A model generated the notes under the pieces. The model searched no databases. It was not told the DNA's origin and saw only the letters and a program-made list of their open reading frames with translations. From Paulinella micropora (Eukaryota; Cercozoa; Imbricatea; Euglyphida), in NCBI GenBank assembly GCA_009731375.1, contig BJOX01000112.1:388731-423686 (forward strand): a stretch of DNA of 34,956 nucleotides, given 5' to 3'. Positions 12,549-22,616 of this stretch are shown here, in pieces; positions within the stretch are counted from its first letter, which is position 1, and every line of letters starts with the position of its first letter. The position numbers and the translations under genes are program-made.

Positions 12549-12618
12549 ATAGGTAGGTAGGTAGGGAGTTAGATAGATAGATAGATAGATAGATATGTAG
12601 ATATATATATATATATAT

Positions 12619-12650
<32 letters not shown>

Positions 12651-12665
12651 GTAGGGAGTAGGGAT

Positions 12666-12727
<62 letters not shown>
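12328..12727. repeat. (TACA)n, then GGTA/GATA arrays
   Basis: Simple repeats between the satellite array and the family-2 copy, with a (TA)n stretch near 12603-12620. No gene. Confidence 0.9.
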
Positions 12728-12728
<1 letters not shown>

Positions 12729-12850
12729 TGTTTGGTCTGTCAGCGCTGCATATCCGAGGACATAGGCGTCCATTCAAACCCGCTTCCAGTTGGAGGCTGG
12801 GCAGCGGGCTGGAATGGGGACTATGCTCCAGATTTGTACAGTCTGCTGGA
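12728..12850 (-). repeat. Dispersed element family 2, reverse copy
   Basis: Nearly identical to 9239-9360, with the same two ends and the same GATA context. Confidence 0.85.
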
Positions 12851-12914
12851 AAGATAGATAGATAAATAGATAGATAGATAGATAGATAGAGATAGAGAGA
12901 GAGAGAGAGATAGC

Positions 12915-12970
<56 letters not shown>

Positions 12971-12971
<1 letters not shown>

Positions 12972-13410
12972 GAGATATCGACTAATGTCAGAAAAAAGGA
13001 GCTTCTGATTTCGTCAACCAAGGAAGTCTGTGGGTAAAGTATTTACCCGATGCCCAGCTAAGCCGTGATGTTTGCACGGAAGGGACTGATACAGGCGATA
13101 CCAAAAGAGCTCTCTCGACAGCATGTCTCTGCGAGAGCTCAAACCTCCCTAGTACCAGGCGGGGCCAGGGCTCGTTCCATAAGCGCCCCTTGCAGAACGA
13201 GCTCCCACCTCCATTACAGAGGACCCAGTAAGCAGATGGAGTTTCGAGACTGTTCGACAGTCTAGTATAAACCGACAGAGCACTGTGGGTTTTATTCCGG
13301 GCTCAACAAGCGAGAAAGGGCACCCTGAGGGAACAGGATTGTGCTTCCCGTCGCTATTTCGGCATGTGACTTATAGGCGTATGGCTAGGCACACATAAGG
13401 CACCCCACCC
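12971..13410 (-). repeat. Dispersed element family 1, reverse copy
   Basis: Starts with the reversed terminus 'GAGATATCGACTAATG' directly after (GATA)n. Compared with the forward copies it carries an insertion of about 40 bp ('GCTCTCTCGACAGCATG...GCGAGAGCTC') near 13108-13145, itself a hairpin-like GAGCTC...GAGCTC segment. It ends at 'CACCCCACCC', where GATA resumes. The same insertion is present in the copy at 26063-26535, so these two form a subfamily. Confidence 0.85.
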
Positions 13411-13462
<52 letters not shown>

Positions 13463-13463
13463 G

Positions 13464-13534
13464 GATATCTATCCATCCATACGATAAGGCACATACTATT
13501 TCAAGCAAATGTGTGGACGCTCGATTGCCAAAAC

Positions 13535-13586
<52 letters not shown>

Positions 13587-13706
13587 GGATGGATGGATGG
13601 ATGGATGGATGGATGGATGGATGGATAACATCCATCCATCCATAAGGTGAGGCACATACTATTTCAAGCAAATGTATGGATGCTCGATTGCCAAAACAGA
13701 GACAGA
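13464..13706. repeat. Two family-3 copies separated by GATA and (GGAT)n
   Basis: Units at about 13464-13538 and 13626-13706 with (GATA)n and (GGAT)n between them (13539-13625). Confidence 0.8.
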
Positions 13707-13729
13707 TAGATAGATAGATAGATAGAAAG

Positions 13730-13770
<41 letters not shown>

Positions 13771-13915
13771 GAGATATCGACTAATGTCAGAAAAAAGGAG
13801 CTTCTGATTTCGTCAACCAAGGAAGTCTGTGGGTAAAGTATTAACCCGATTACCCACAGACTTCCTTGGTTGACGAAATCAGAAGCTCCTTTTTTCTGAC
13901 ATTAGTCGATATCTC
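13771..13915. repeat. Perfect inverted repeat: two family-1 termini head to head
   Basis: Left arm 13771-13836 and right arm 13850-13915 are exact reverse complements over 66 bp, separated by a 13-nt loop. Each arm is the terminal segment of family 1 (the part ending in TATC/GATA). The flanking GATA (left) and TATC (right) arrays extend the symmetry further. Confidence 0.95.
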
Positions 13916-13981
<66 letters not shown>

Positions 13982-14004
13982 TTTCTATCTATCTATCTAT
14001 CTAT

Positions 14005-14083
14005 CTGTCTCTGTTTTGGCAATCGAGCGTCCATACATTTGTTTGAAAAATGTATGGACGCTCCATTGCCAAAACAGAGACAG
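14005..14083. repeat. Second foldback: two family-3 ends head to head
   Basis: Arms 14005-14040 and 14048-14083 (36 bp, one mismatch) around a 7-nt spacer. The arm sequence is the right end of family 3 ('CATACATT...GACGCTC...GCCAAAACAGAGACAG'). GATA arrays follow to 14190. Confidence 0.9.
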
Positions 14084-14497
14084 ACAGATAGATAGATAGA
14101 TAGAAAGAAGATAGATAGATAGATAAATAGATAGATAAATAAATAAATAGATAGATAGATAGATAGATAGATACGTAGATAGATAGATAGATGATTTTCA
14201 ACCCAGCGAGCTCTGTGTTGGCCAAAGATCACCTTCGAACTCCCTCTGGTTGCCTCAAACCAGTCGTGTTGCGACTCTTGCCAAAAACCCAGGAATTTCG
14301 GCGGTCAGGACACTGCCCTCACGCAAAGATTTGCTCGAATTCCGACAAAACCGCATCGGCGTCGAGGACGAGTCTGGGGCTTGGCGCCCTGCAAGTGTCA
14401 GCTCCCAACTCCTCCTGGCGGCCACAAACCGTCAGCTCTTCCCCACAGCTTGCCCGGGGTATGCGCATGGCATGCTCTGGCTCCACTCTCTCTCTCT

Positions 14498-14563
<66 letters not shown>

Positions 14564-14600
14564 TCCCCCCCTCCTCTTTCCCCTCCTCCCTGCTGCTTAC

Positions 14601-14699
14601 TCTGCTGTCCTTGGCGTCGGTGTTGGCGCCGGCCGCGAGCAGGGCCTGCGTCGCAGTGTGCCCCATGTCTCCTGCAAAGTGCAGCGCCGTCCTGCCGGA
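14601..14699 (-). CDS. Ankyrin-repeat gene, exon 3
   Basis: A 99-nt exon on the minus strand: acceptor 'TGTGTATAG', donor AGA|GTAAGC, phase 0. It encodes one ankyrin repeat: SGRTALHFAGDMGHTA, then TQALLAAGANTDAKDSR. All consensus positions (TALHFA, ALLAAGA, the N.DAKD finger) are intact. Immediately upstream in gene sense lie a CA microsatellite and satellite array B. Exon 4 is its duplicate. Confidence 0.88.
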
Positions 14700-14770
14700 C
14701 TATACACAGCAGACCAGACTAGCTGCGACGTGCGGGGGAGGAGGAGGGCAGTGCGCTCGCAGCAGGCAGC

Positions 14771-14846
<76 letters not shown>

Positions 14847-14914
14847 CGCAGCTGGCCCCTCCGGCCCGCACGGCTGCTACTACACCACATCCCACCACCA
14901 ACAAACAACGCAAA

Positions 14915-15519
14915 TCGGCATTTTCCTGTTCAGGACAAACGCCTAACGCAATTATCTACGAATTTCTGATTTGCAGCCCCAAAAACGACTAGGAAGCTGA
15001 GACTTGGTCGACAAACAGCTTGCTGCGTAAAAATTTCGCCAAAACCAAAATTTGTCAGTTTTCGGCATTTTCCTGTTCAGGACAAACGCCTAACGCAATT
15101 ACCTACGAATTTCTGAATTGCAGCCCCCAAAACGACTAGGAAGCTGAGACTTGGTGTACACACAGCTTGCTGCGTGCAAAAATTTTGCCAAAACCAAAAT
15201 TTTGCGATTTTTGCATTTTCCTGTTCAGGACAAATGCCTAACGCAATTATCTACGAATTTCTGATTTACAGCCCCAAAAACGACTAGGAAGCTGAGACTT
15301 GGTCCACACACAGCTTGCTGGCTGCAATATTTGTCAAAACCAAAATTTGGCGATTTTCGGCATTTTCCTGTTCAGGACAAACGCCTAACGCAATCATCTA
15401 TGAATTAATTATTTGATGCCCCCAAAACGACTAGGAAGCTGAGACTTGGTCAGCACACAGCTTGCTGGCTGCAAAATTTGCCGAAACCAAAATTTGGCAA
15501 TTTTTGGCATTTTCCTGTT
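14915..15519. repeat. 147-148 bp satellite, array B
   Basis: Anchors at 14940, 15087, 15235 and 15382 (spacing 147, 148, 147). The next unit is cut at 'TTTTCCTGTTG', where GATA repeats begin. The left edge matches array A exactly, while the right edge is at a different place in the unit. Confidence 0.95.
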
Positions 15520-15543
15520 GATAGATAGATATATACTTAGATT

Positions 15544-15595
<52 letters not shown>

Positions 15596-15668
15596 CTTAC
15601 TTACTTACTTACTTGTTTGTTTGCTTGCTTTTGCTTCCATTTGCGAAACACCCCCACCTTAACTCTAC

Positions 15669-15699
<31 letters not shown>

Positions 15700-15721
15700 A
15701 GTAAAAGATAGAGAGATAGAC

Positions 15722-15765
<44 letters not shown>

Positions 15766-16089
15766 GTCACTTACTTACTTACCTACTTACTTATTTAGTT
15801 GCTTGCTTGTTTGCTTGCTTACAGCTTATTATTTACTACTTATTTTTTTATCACTTACTACTTACCACTTACCACTTACTTACTACTTACTACTTACTAC
15901 TTACTACTTACTAACTACTTAGTTACTTACTTACTTGCTTACTTTATCACTTACTTACTTAATTATCACTTACTACTTGCTAGTTTACGACTAACCACTT
16001 ACTACTGACTTACTTGCTTACTGTTACTACGTACTAATTACAACTTACTTACTCTTACTTACTTACTTACTTACTTACTTTCTTTCTTT

Positions 16090-16123
<34 letters not shown>

Positions 16124-16192
16124 ACAACAGTCTACTACTACAGTCTACTACTACTACTACTACTACTGCTGCTGCTGCTTTATTATTATTAC

Positions 16193-16246
<54 letters not shown>
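15520..16246. repeat. GATA, (TTAC)n and (TTA)n microsatellites
   Basis: GATA arrays at 15522-15594 and 15708-15765, CTTA/TTAC-type tetramers from 15595 to 16130 in mostly decayed form, then (CTA)n and (TTA)n to 16246. No gene. Confidence 0.9.
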
Positions 16247-16566
16247 GGACACCGTGATAGCCCAGTGGTCAAGTTCTACCATCTGGGCCCTGTCGCCAGT
16301 TCGATTCCCGNNNNNNNNNNNNNNNNNNNNNNNNNNNNNNNNNNNNNNNNNNNNNNNNNNNNNNNNNNNNNNNNNNNNNNNNNNNNNNNNNNNNNNNNNN
16401 NNNNNNNNNNNNNNNNNNNNNNNNNNNNNNNNNNNNNNNNNNNNNNNNNNNNNNNNNNNNNNNNNNNNTGTCATTAGAGCTTATCGTCAATTCTTCGTAC
16501 TCCCCTCACGGGTGAGACGATGGAGGCGCATGTGCAGAAATGCATCAGCCATTGACAGAGAAGCAC

Positions 16567-16570
<4 letters not shown>
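16247..16570 (+). mobile_element. Probable tRNA-derived SINE, interrupted by a 158-N gap
   Basis: 'GATAGCCCAGTGG' at about 16256-16268 fits the pol III A box (TRGCNNAGYNGG), and 'AGTTCGATTCCCG' at 16298-16310 fits the B box (GGTTCGANTCC), 40-45 bp apart as in tRNA-derived SINEs. The D-stem does not pair well, so it is not a functional tRNA. The gap covers 16311-16468. After it, about 100 bp of unique sequence ends in an (ATT)n tract, which could be the tail. Confidence 0.6.
16311..16468. other. Assembly gap (158 N)
   Basis: Run of N inside the SINE-like element. Confidence 1.
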
Positions 16571-16608
<38 letters not shown>

Positions 16609-16717
16609 TTGCATCTACATATACGTGCAAACATACAAGTACGTATACACTCAAATATACATATGTGAATACATCCAGGTGCACACATCGTATGCAACTG
16701 TCTGCTCCACTGTTTAC

Positions 16718-16816
16718 CTCGTCTGTGGCGTTGAAGTTGGCGCCTGCGGCTAGGAGCGCCTGTGTGATGTCAGTGCGACCGTTCACCCCGGTCTCGATCA
16801 GGGCCGTCGAGTTGTC
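16718..16816 (-). CDS. Ankyrin-repeat gene, exon 2
   Basis: A 99-nt exon on the minus strand: acceptor 'CTTGTCTAG', donor GAG|GTAAAC, phase 0. The 33 residues are DNSTALIETGVNGRTDI, then TQALLAAGANFNATDE, one ankyrin repeat with the usual TAL, ALLAAGA and N.NATD positions; the first helix is unusual (IETGV in place of HFAG). Just to its right in the window (16859-16889, minus strand) a weak 'QALLAV' fragment may be a decayed relative. Confidence 0.85.
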
Positions 16817-17249
16817 CTAGACAAGGCAGACAAGACAAGCAGAAGTGTGCACTGTAGGCCGCGCCACAGCAAGGAGCGCCTGCGACTGCTTCTGTATGTA
16901 TTCGTACATGTGTATGCATCGGCCGGGGAGGCGGTGGGGAGAGCAAGCATCGCAACGCAAACAAGAAAAACAACAAAAACCAGGTACAAGAGAAACCACA
17001 AAGTGTATGAGATAGATAGATAGATAGATTAGGTATATATATATAATATATTATATTATATTATATTATATTATATTATATTATATTATATTATATTATA
17101 TTATATTATATTATATTATATTATATTATATATATAATGTAATATATTATATATATTATATACATATACATATATATATATATTATATATACATATATAT
17201 ATAATATAATATATTATATATATATATATATATGTATATATATAGAGAG

Positions 17250-17296
<47 letters not shown>

Positions 17297-17439
17297 ATGT
17301 GCATGCAGGTTTCAAATAATACATTTACATCGCTCGTGCGCACTCAAGCATGTTTCAAAAGGCTGTTTTCGTGAGTAGTGTTTTTGTTAGGCACTGCAGG
17401 GCTTGTTCTGTCCTGCCTCCTCTCCCGCCCCGCACTGAC
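16817..17439. repeat. Intron 1 of the ankyrin gene with (TTATA)n and GATA
   Basis: About 190 bp unique sequence, GATA at 17011-17030, TTATA pentamers and TA runs from about 17033 to 17243, GATA to about 17295, then about 140 bp unique sequence up to the exon 1 donor. Confidence 0.9.
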
Positions 17440-17547
17440 CTTGTCGGGGTTTCTCGACTCCACGTCGGCGCGCTGTGCCAAGAGCTGCTGGACGCGCTCG
17501 AGGTTGCCCTTCTCCGCCGCCACGACCAACTCCTTGTTGCCGGACAT
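17440..17547 (-). CDS. Ankyrin-repeat gene, exon 1 (start codon)
   Basis: The ATG at 17547 (context GCCATGT) opens 36 codons ending at the donor AAG|GTCAGT, phase 0. The product begins MSGNKELVVAAEKGNLERV, then QQLLAQRADVESRNPDK. This is the usual N-terminal cap of an ankyrin protein: 'L..AAEKGNLE.VQ.LL' helices followed by the 'A.VES.NPDK' finger that leads into the next repeat. Joining exons 1 to 8 gives about 232 residues, or 244 with the C-terminal tail. No signal peptide or membrane segment is seen, so a cytoplasmic or nuclear location is likely. This start was chosen because the upstream sequence turns into GA repeats. Confidence 0.85.
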
Positions 17548-17579
17548 GGCTGACCAGCGCCGAACACGCATCAAGAGAG

Positions 17580-17582
17580 CAC

Positions 17583-17644
<62 letters not shown>

Positions 17645-17649
17645 CAGAG

Positions 17650-17688
<39 letters not shown>

Positions 17689-17881
17689 CAGAGAGAGAGA
17701 GAGAGACAGAGAGAGAGAGAGAGACACAGAGAGAGAGAGAGTATATATATTATGTATGTAAATGTATGTAAATGTATGTATGTATGTATGTATGTATGTA
17801 TGCATGCATGCATGTATGTATGTATGTATGTATGTATGTATACTTTAAACGTCTATTCATGTATGGTGTATACATCTCGTA
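17580..17881. repeat. (GA)n then (TATG)n, upstream flank of the ankyrin gene
   Basis: GA/CAGAGA repeats from 17585 to about 17740, TATG/TGCA repeats to about 17840, and 40 bp unique. No TATA box or other promoter element can be named. Confidence 0.9.
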
Positions 17882-17883
17882 CA

Positions 17884-17919
<36 letters not shown>

Positions 17920-18551
17920 CGACGACGACGACGACGATGACGACGACGACAACAACAACGACAACAACAACGACAACAACAACGACAACAACAACGACAA
18001 GAAGAAGAAGAAGAAGAAGAAGAAGAAGAAGAAGGAGGAGGAGGAGGAGGAGGGGAGAAGAAGAAGAAGAAGAAGAAGAAGAAGAAGAAGAAGAAAGAAG
18101 AAAGAAGAAAGAAAAGAAGAAGAAGAAAGAAGAAGAAAGAAGAAGAAGAAAGAAGAAGAAGAAAGAAGAAAAAGAAAGAAGAAGAAAGAAGAAGAAGAAA
18201 GAAGAAGAAGAAAGAAGAAGAAGAAGAAGAAGAAGAAGAAGAAGAACAAAAACAACAACAACAACAACCAACAACAACAACAACCAACAACAACAACAAC
18301 CAAAACAACCAACAACAACCAACAACAACCAACAACAACCAACAACAAACATAATCATCAACATCATCATCAACAACAACGACAACAATAACAAGCAGCA
18401 AGCAACACAACAACGACAACGATAACAACGACAACAACAACGACAACGACAACGACAACAACGACAACAACGACAACAAGGACAACAACAACACAGCAGC
18501 AGCAGCACCACCACCACAACCACCACCAACACCACCAACACCACCATCAAT

Positions 18552-18595
<44 letters not shown>

Positions 18596-18654
18596 CGACG
18601 ACGACGACGACGACGACGACAACAACAACAACAAATTCATCCATCAACTACAAC

Positions 18655-18711
<57 letters not shown>

Positions 18712-18847
18712 ACCAACAACAAACCAACAACAAACAAACAACAAACAACAACAACAACAGCGATAAAGCAACAACAGCAGCAACACCAACACCAACACCA
18801 ACAATAGCAACAGCAACAACAACAACAACGTCATCATCATCATCATG

Positions 18848-18893
<46 letters not shown>

Positions 18894-18896
18894 TAT
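17882..18896. repeat. About 1 kb of (CAA)n, (GAC)n and (GAA)n trinucleotides
   Basis: CAA/CGA units to 17999, GAA/GGA units 18000-18245, then CAA, CCA, ACC and CAG variants to 18893. Every frame translates as homopolymers (Q, T, N, L, V). None has a start, splice signal or complexity typical of a gene. Confidence 0.95.
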
Positions 18897-19063
18897 GTAT
18901 GTATGTATGTATGTATATATGTATGTATGTATGTATTGTGTGTTTGTGTGTGTACGTATGTATGTATGTATATATGTATGTATGCTGCATAAAGTTAGCC
19001 ACGTATGTATGTATGTATGTATGTATGTATGTATGTTTGTATTTGAGTAAGTAAGTATGTAAG

Positions 19064-19098
<35 letters not shown>

Positions 19099-19410
19099 GT
19101 TAAGTAAGTTTAGCAAGTAAGTAAGTAAGTAATTAAGTATGTATGTATGTATGTATGTATGTATGTGTGTGTGTGTATGTAATGTGCTATGATGTTATGT
19201 TATGTTATGTTATGTTATGTTATGTTATGTTGTATTATGCTACGCAATGTTATGTCATGTTATGTCATGTTATGTCATGTTATGTCATGTTATGTCATGT
19301 TATGTTATGTATGCCAGTAAGTAAGTAAGTAAGTAAGTACGCAAGTAAGTAAGTAAGTAAGTAAGTAAGTAATTCTGCAAAAAGTTTACATCTAGATGTA
19401 TGCATGTATG

Positions 19411-19441
<31 letters not shown>

Positions 19442-19693
19442 TAGTTAGTATGTATGTATGTATGTATGTATGCAAATAAGTGAGTAATTAAGTGAGTAAA
19501 GTGACTCAAAAAAGAAGAAGAAGAAAAAAAAAACAAAAAAAAAAAACCAAGTGTATATATGTTAAAAAGTGGAGAGCTAAGTCAAGATGTATTTATATCT
19601 ATAGTGATACATATGTATGTATATTTAAATCAGTGGGAAGCTAAGTCGAGAGGTTAGTACACATTACGCGTGCAAATATTTTTTGCATGTATG

Positions 19694-19750
<57 letters not shown>

Positions 19751-20312
19751 TATGTTATGTTATGTTATGTTATGTTATGTTATGTGTGAATGTATGTAAG
19801 TAAGCATGCAAGTAAGTGAGTAAGTGAGCAAGTGAGCAAGTGAGTAAGTGAATATCATTGTTAGTTATACCTGTTATGTTATGTTATGTTATGTTATGTT
19901 ATGTCATGCTATGTCATGCTATGTTATGTTATATTGTATTAATATTGTGTGCATGTATGTAATTAAGTAAGCAAGTAAGTAAGTAAGTGAGTAAGTGAGT
20001 AAGTAAGTAAGTAAGTAAGTAAGTATGTATGTATGTAGGTATGTTATGTTATGTTATGTTATGTTATGTTATATATGTATCTATGTAAGTAAGTAAGGAA
20101 GGAAGTAAGGAAGTATATCAGTGAGTGAGTAAGTAAGTAAGCAAGAAAGTAAGTAGGTAAGTTTGTAATTCAGCAAAAAGTTCACCAATTTATGTATGTA
20201 TGTATGTATGTAAATAAGTGGAGGGATAACTCGAGATGTATATATGTATATATGTAAAAGTAAATAAGTGTATGTACGTATGTATGTATGTATGTATGTA
20301 TGTATGCATGTA

Positions 20313-20344
<32 letters not shown>

Positions 20345-20455
20345 TGTAAGTAAGTATGTAAGTAAGTATGTATGTTATGTTATGTTATGTAATGTAATGT
20401 AATGTAATGTTATGTAATGTTATGTTATGTTATGTTATGTTATGTTATGTATGTA

Positions 20456-20490
<35 letters not shown>

Positions 20491-20700
20491 TATTCTGCAA
20501 AAAGTTTATCATGTATGTACATATGTACGTATGGATGGATGGATGGATGGATTAAAAGTAAGTATGTAAGTATGTAAGTATGTATGTGAGTAAGTGAGTA
20601 TGTATGTATGTATGTGTATGTATGTATGTATGTATGTATGTATGGTATGTATGGTATTTATGTGATGTATGTGATGTATGTCGTGTATGTAACGTTACGT
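18897..20700. repeat. (TATG)n, (AAGT)n and (TTATG)n mosaic
   Basis: Alternating arrays. The pentamer TTATG occurs at 19190-19310, 19749-19784, 19874-19935, 20040-20072 and 20371-20450. 'CTGCAAAAAGTTTA' words recur near 19374 and 20495, with 'CAGCAAAAAGTTCA' near 20173. No gene. Confidence 0.95.
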
Positions 20701-20887
20701 AAGGCGTGGTGTGTACTGTGTCGACCTGATTGAACCACTTGCTCCTTTTGTATGCAATTGTGTGTACGTATTTACGTATGTATGTATGTATGTATGTATG
20801 TTATGTTATGTATGTTATGTAATACTATGTAAGGCGTGGTGTGTACTAGGTGCCGACCTGATTGAACCACTTGCTTACTTTGTATGC
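20701..20887. repeat. Dispersed unit family 4, two copies
   Basis: 'AAGGCGTGGTGTGTACT', 'GACCTGATTGAACCACTTGC' and 'TTTGTATGCA' words at 20701-20755 and 20831-20887. More copies lie at about 21174-21209, 21689-21727 (weak), 21876-21925 (reverse, weak), 23985-24036 (reverse) and 24128-24188 (reverse). All are embedded in TATG/TACA arrays. Confidence 0.8.
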
Positions 20888-20888
20888 A

Positions 20889-20950
<62 letters not shown>

Positions 20951-21688
20951 TGCAAGTATGTAAGTATGTAAGTATGTATGTATGTGTATGTATGTATGTA
21001 CGTACGTACGTATGTAATATTGTTTGTATGTAAGTATGTATGTATGTATGTATTTATGTATTTATGTATGTATGTATGTATGCATGTATGTATATATGTA
21101 TGTATGTATGCATGTGTGCATGTGTGTATGTATGTATGTATGCATGTTGTATATGATGTGATGTAAGGCGTGTTGTAATATATGTGACCTGTTGCTCCTT
21201 TTGTATGCAGGTATGTATGTATGCATGTATGTAGACATATATGTATGTATATATGTATGTATGTATGTATGTACGTATGTATGTATGTATGTATGTATGG
21301 TCTTATGATATGATATGTTATGTTATGTCATGTTATGTTATCTTATGTTATGTTATGTTATGTTATGTCATGTCATGTCATGTCATGTATGTTATGTTAT
21401 GTTATGTCATGTCATGTCATGTCATGTTATGTTATGTTATGTTATGTTATGTTATGTCATGTCATGTTATGCCATGTCATGTCATGTTATGTTATGTTAT
21501 GTTATGTCATGTCATGTAATGTTATGTCATGTCATGTTATGTCATGTCATGTCATGTTATGTCATGTCATGTCATGTCATGTTATGTCATGTTATGTCAT
21601 GTTATGTTATGTTATGTTATGTTATGTTATGTTATGTATGTATGCATGCATGTATGTATGTAGTGTAGTGTAAAGTAATGTAATGTAA
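20888..21688. repeat. AAGT and TATG arrays, then TTATG/TCATG pentamers
   Basis: From 21312 to about 21640 the pentamers TTATG and TCATG alternate in an irregular order. Reading frames are repeats of (V/L/S)-C-Y/H-V-M. Confidence 0.95.
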
Positions 21689-22616
21689 TGGCGAGTTGAC
21701 CTGATTTAAAGAGTTGCTTTTTCTTTATGTATGTATGTATGTATGCATGTATGAATGTATGTACCGTAGTGTAATGTAATGTGATGTAATGTGATAATAA
21801 TGTGATGCAATGTGATGCAATGTGATGCCATGTGATGTAATACATACATACATGATACACACGCAGGCGTTTCACTATCAAGGGTTAGGAGAAGCAAACT
21901 CTTTCATTCAGGTCAACACGACTCACATCACATTACATCACATTACATCACATTATATTAAATTATATCACATTACATCACATTACATCATATTACATCA
22001 CATTACATCACATTACATCACATTATATTACATATGTATGTATGTAATGTGAGAATAGAAGGATACTGGTTTTTCTTTAGACCTGTATGTGCCTTGTATG
22101 TATGTATGTATGCATGTATGTATGTATGTATGTATGCATGTATGTATGTTATGGCAAGAAGGAAAGGTGGTGTTGTTTCCGCCAGTATGTGGCTTCATGG
22201 TAAGCATGTATGCATGTATGTATGCATGCATGTATGTATGTATGTATGTATGTATGTTATGTAATGGATAGAAGGATAGGTGATGTTGTTTTCACCAGTA
22301 TGTAGCTTGTACATACGTACTTACGTATGTATGTATGTATGCATGCATGTATGTATGTATGTATGTATGTATGTATGGTATGTTATGGATAGAAGGATAA
22401 GTGGTGTTGTTTCGACCTGTGGCTTGTATGTATGTACGTATGTATGTATGTATGTATGTATGCATGTATGTATGTATGAATGCATGTATGCATATATGTA
22501 TGCATGTATGTATGCATGTATGTGTATGCATGTATGTGTATGCATGTTATGTTATGTTATGTGTGGGGATAGCAGGCTGGCTGTTGTGTGTGTTGTCTAC
22601 CTGTGGCTTTGTAGGC
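21689..22616. repeat. TATG arrays with dispersed unit family 5
   Basis: A unit of about 45 bp ('ATAGAAGGATA.GTG.TGTTGTTT' then 'CC.GTATGTGGCTT' or similar) recurs near 22052-22098, 22155-22196, 22267-22310, 22386-22429 and 22565-22616, each followed by a TATG/TGCA array. ACATC/TTACATCACA repeats lie at 21925-22030. Confidence 0.8.

Larger units (their letters stand above)
14191..15519. repeat. Duplicated cassette, copy B (ankyrin exon 3 plus satellite array)
   Basis: Second copy of the 10332-12327 cassette, with a longer (CT)n tract (about 14486-14560) and a longer (CA)n tract (about 14773-14845). A one-base difference near 14389 (CCCTGCAAG versus CCCGCAAG) breaks any shared open frame in the unique part, which argues that part is intron. 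Confidence 0.9.

Noticed and set aside
16247-16310. Functional tRNA gene
   Set aside because: A and B boxes are present but the D-stem does not pair and the 3' half is missing in the gap. A SINE head is more likely.
17750-18647. Long frames of polyleucine, polyvaline, polyserine or polythreonine
   Set aside because: Trinucleotide repeats read in different frames. No start, border or complex segment.
18897-22600. CRISPR-like regular repeats with spacers
   Set aside because: The regularity comes from tetranucleotide arrays and short dispersed units. Spacers are themselves repeats, and the DNA is eukaryotic.
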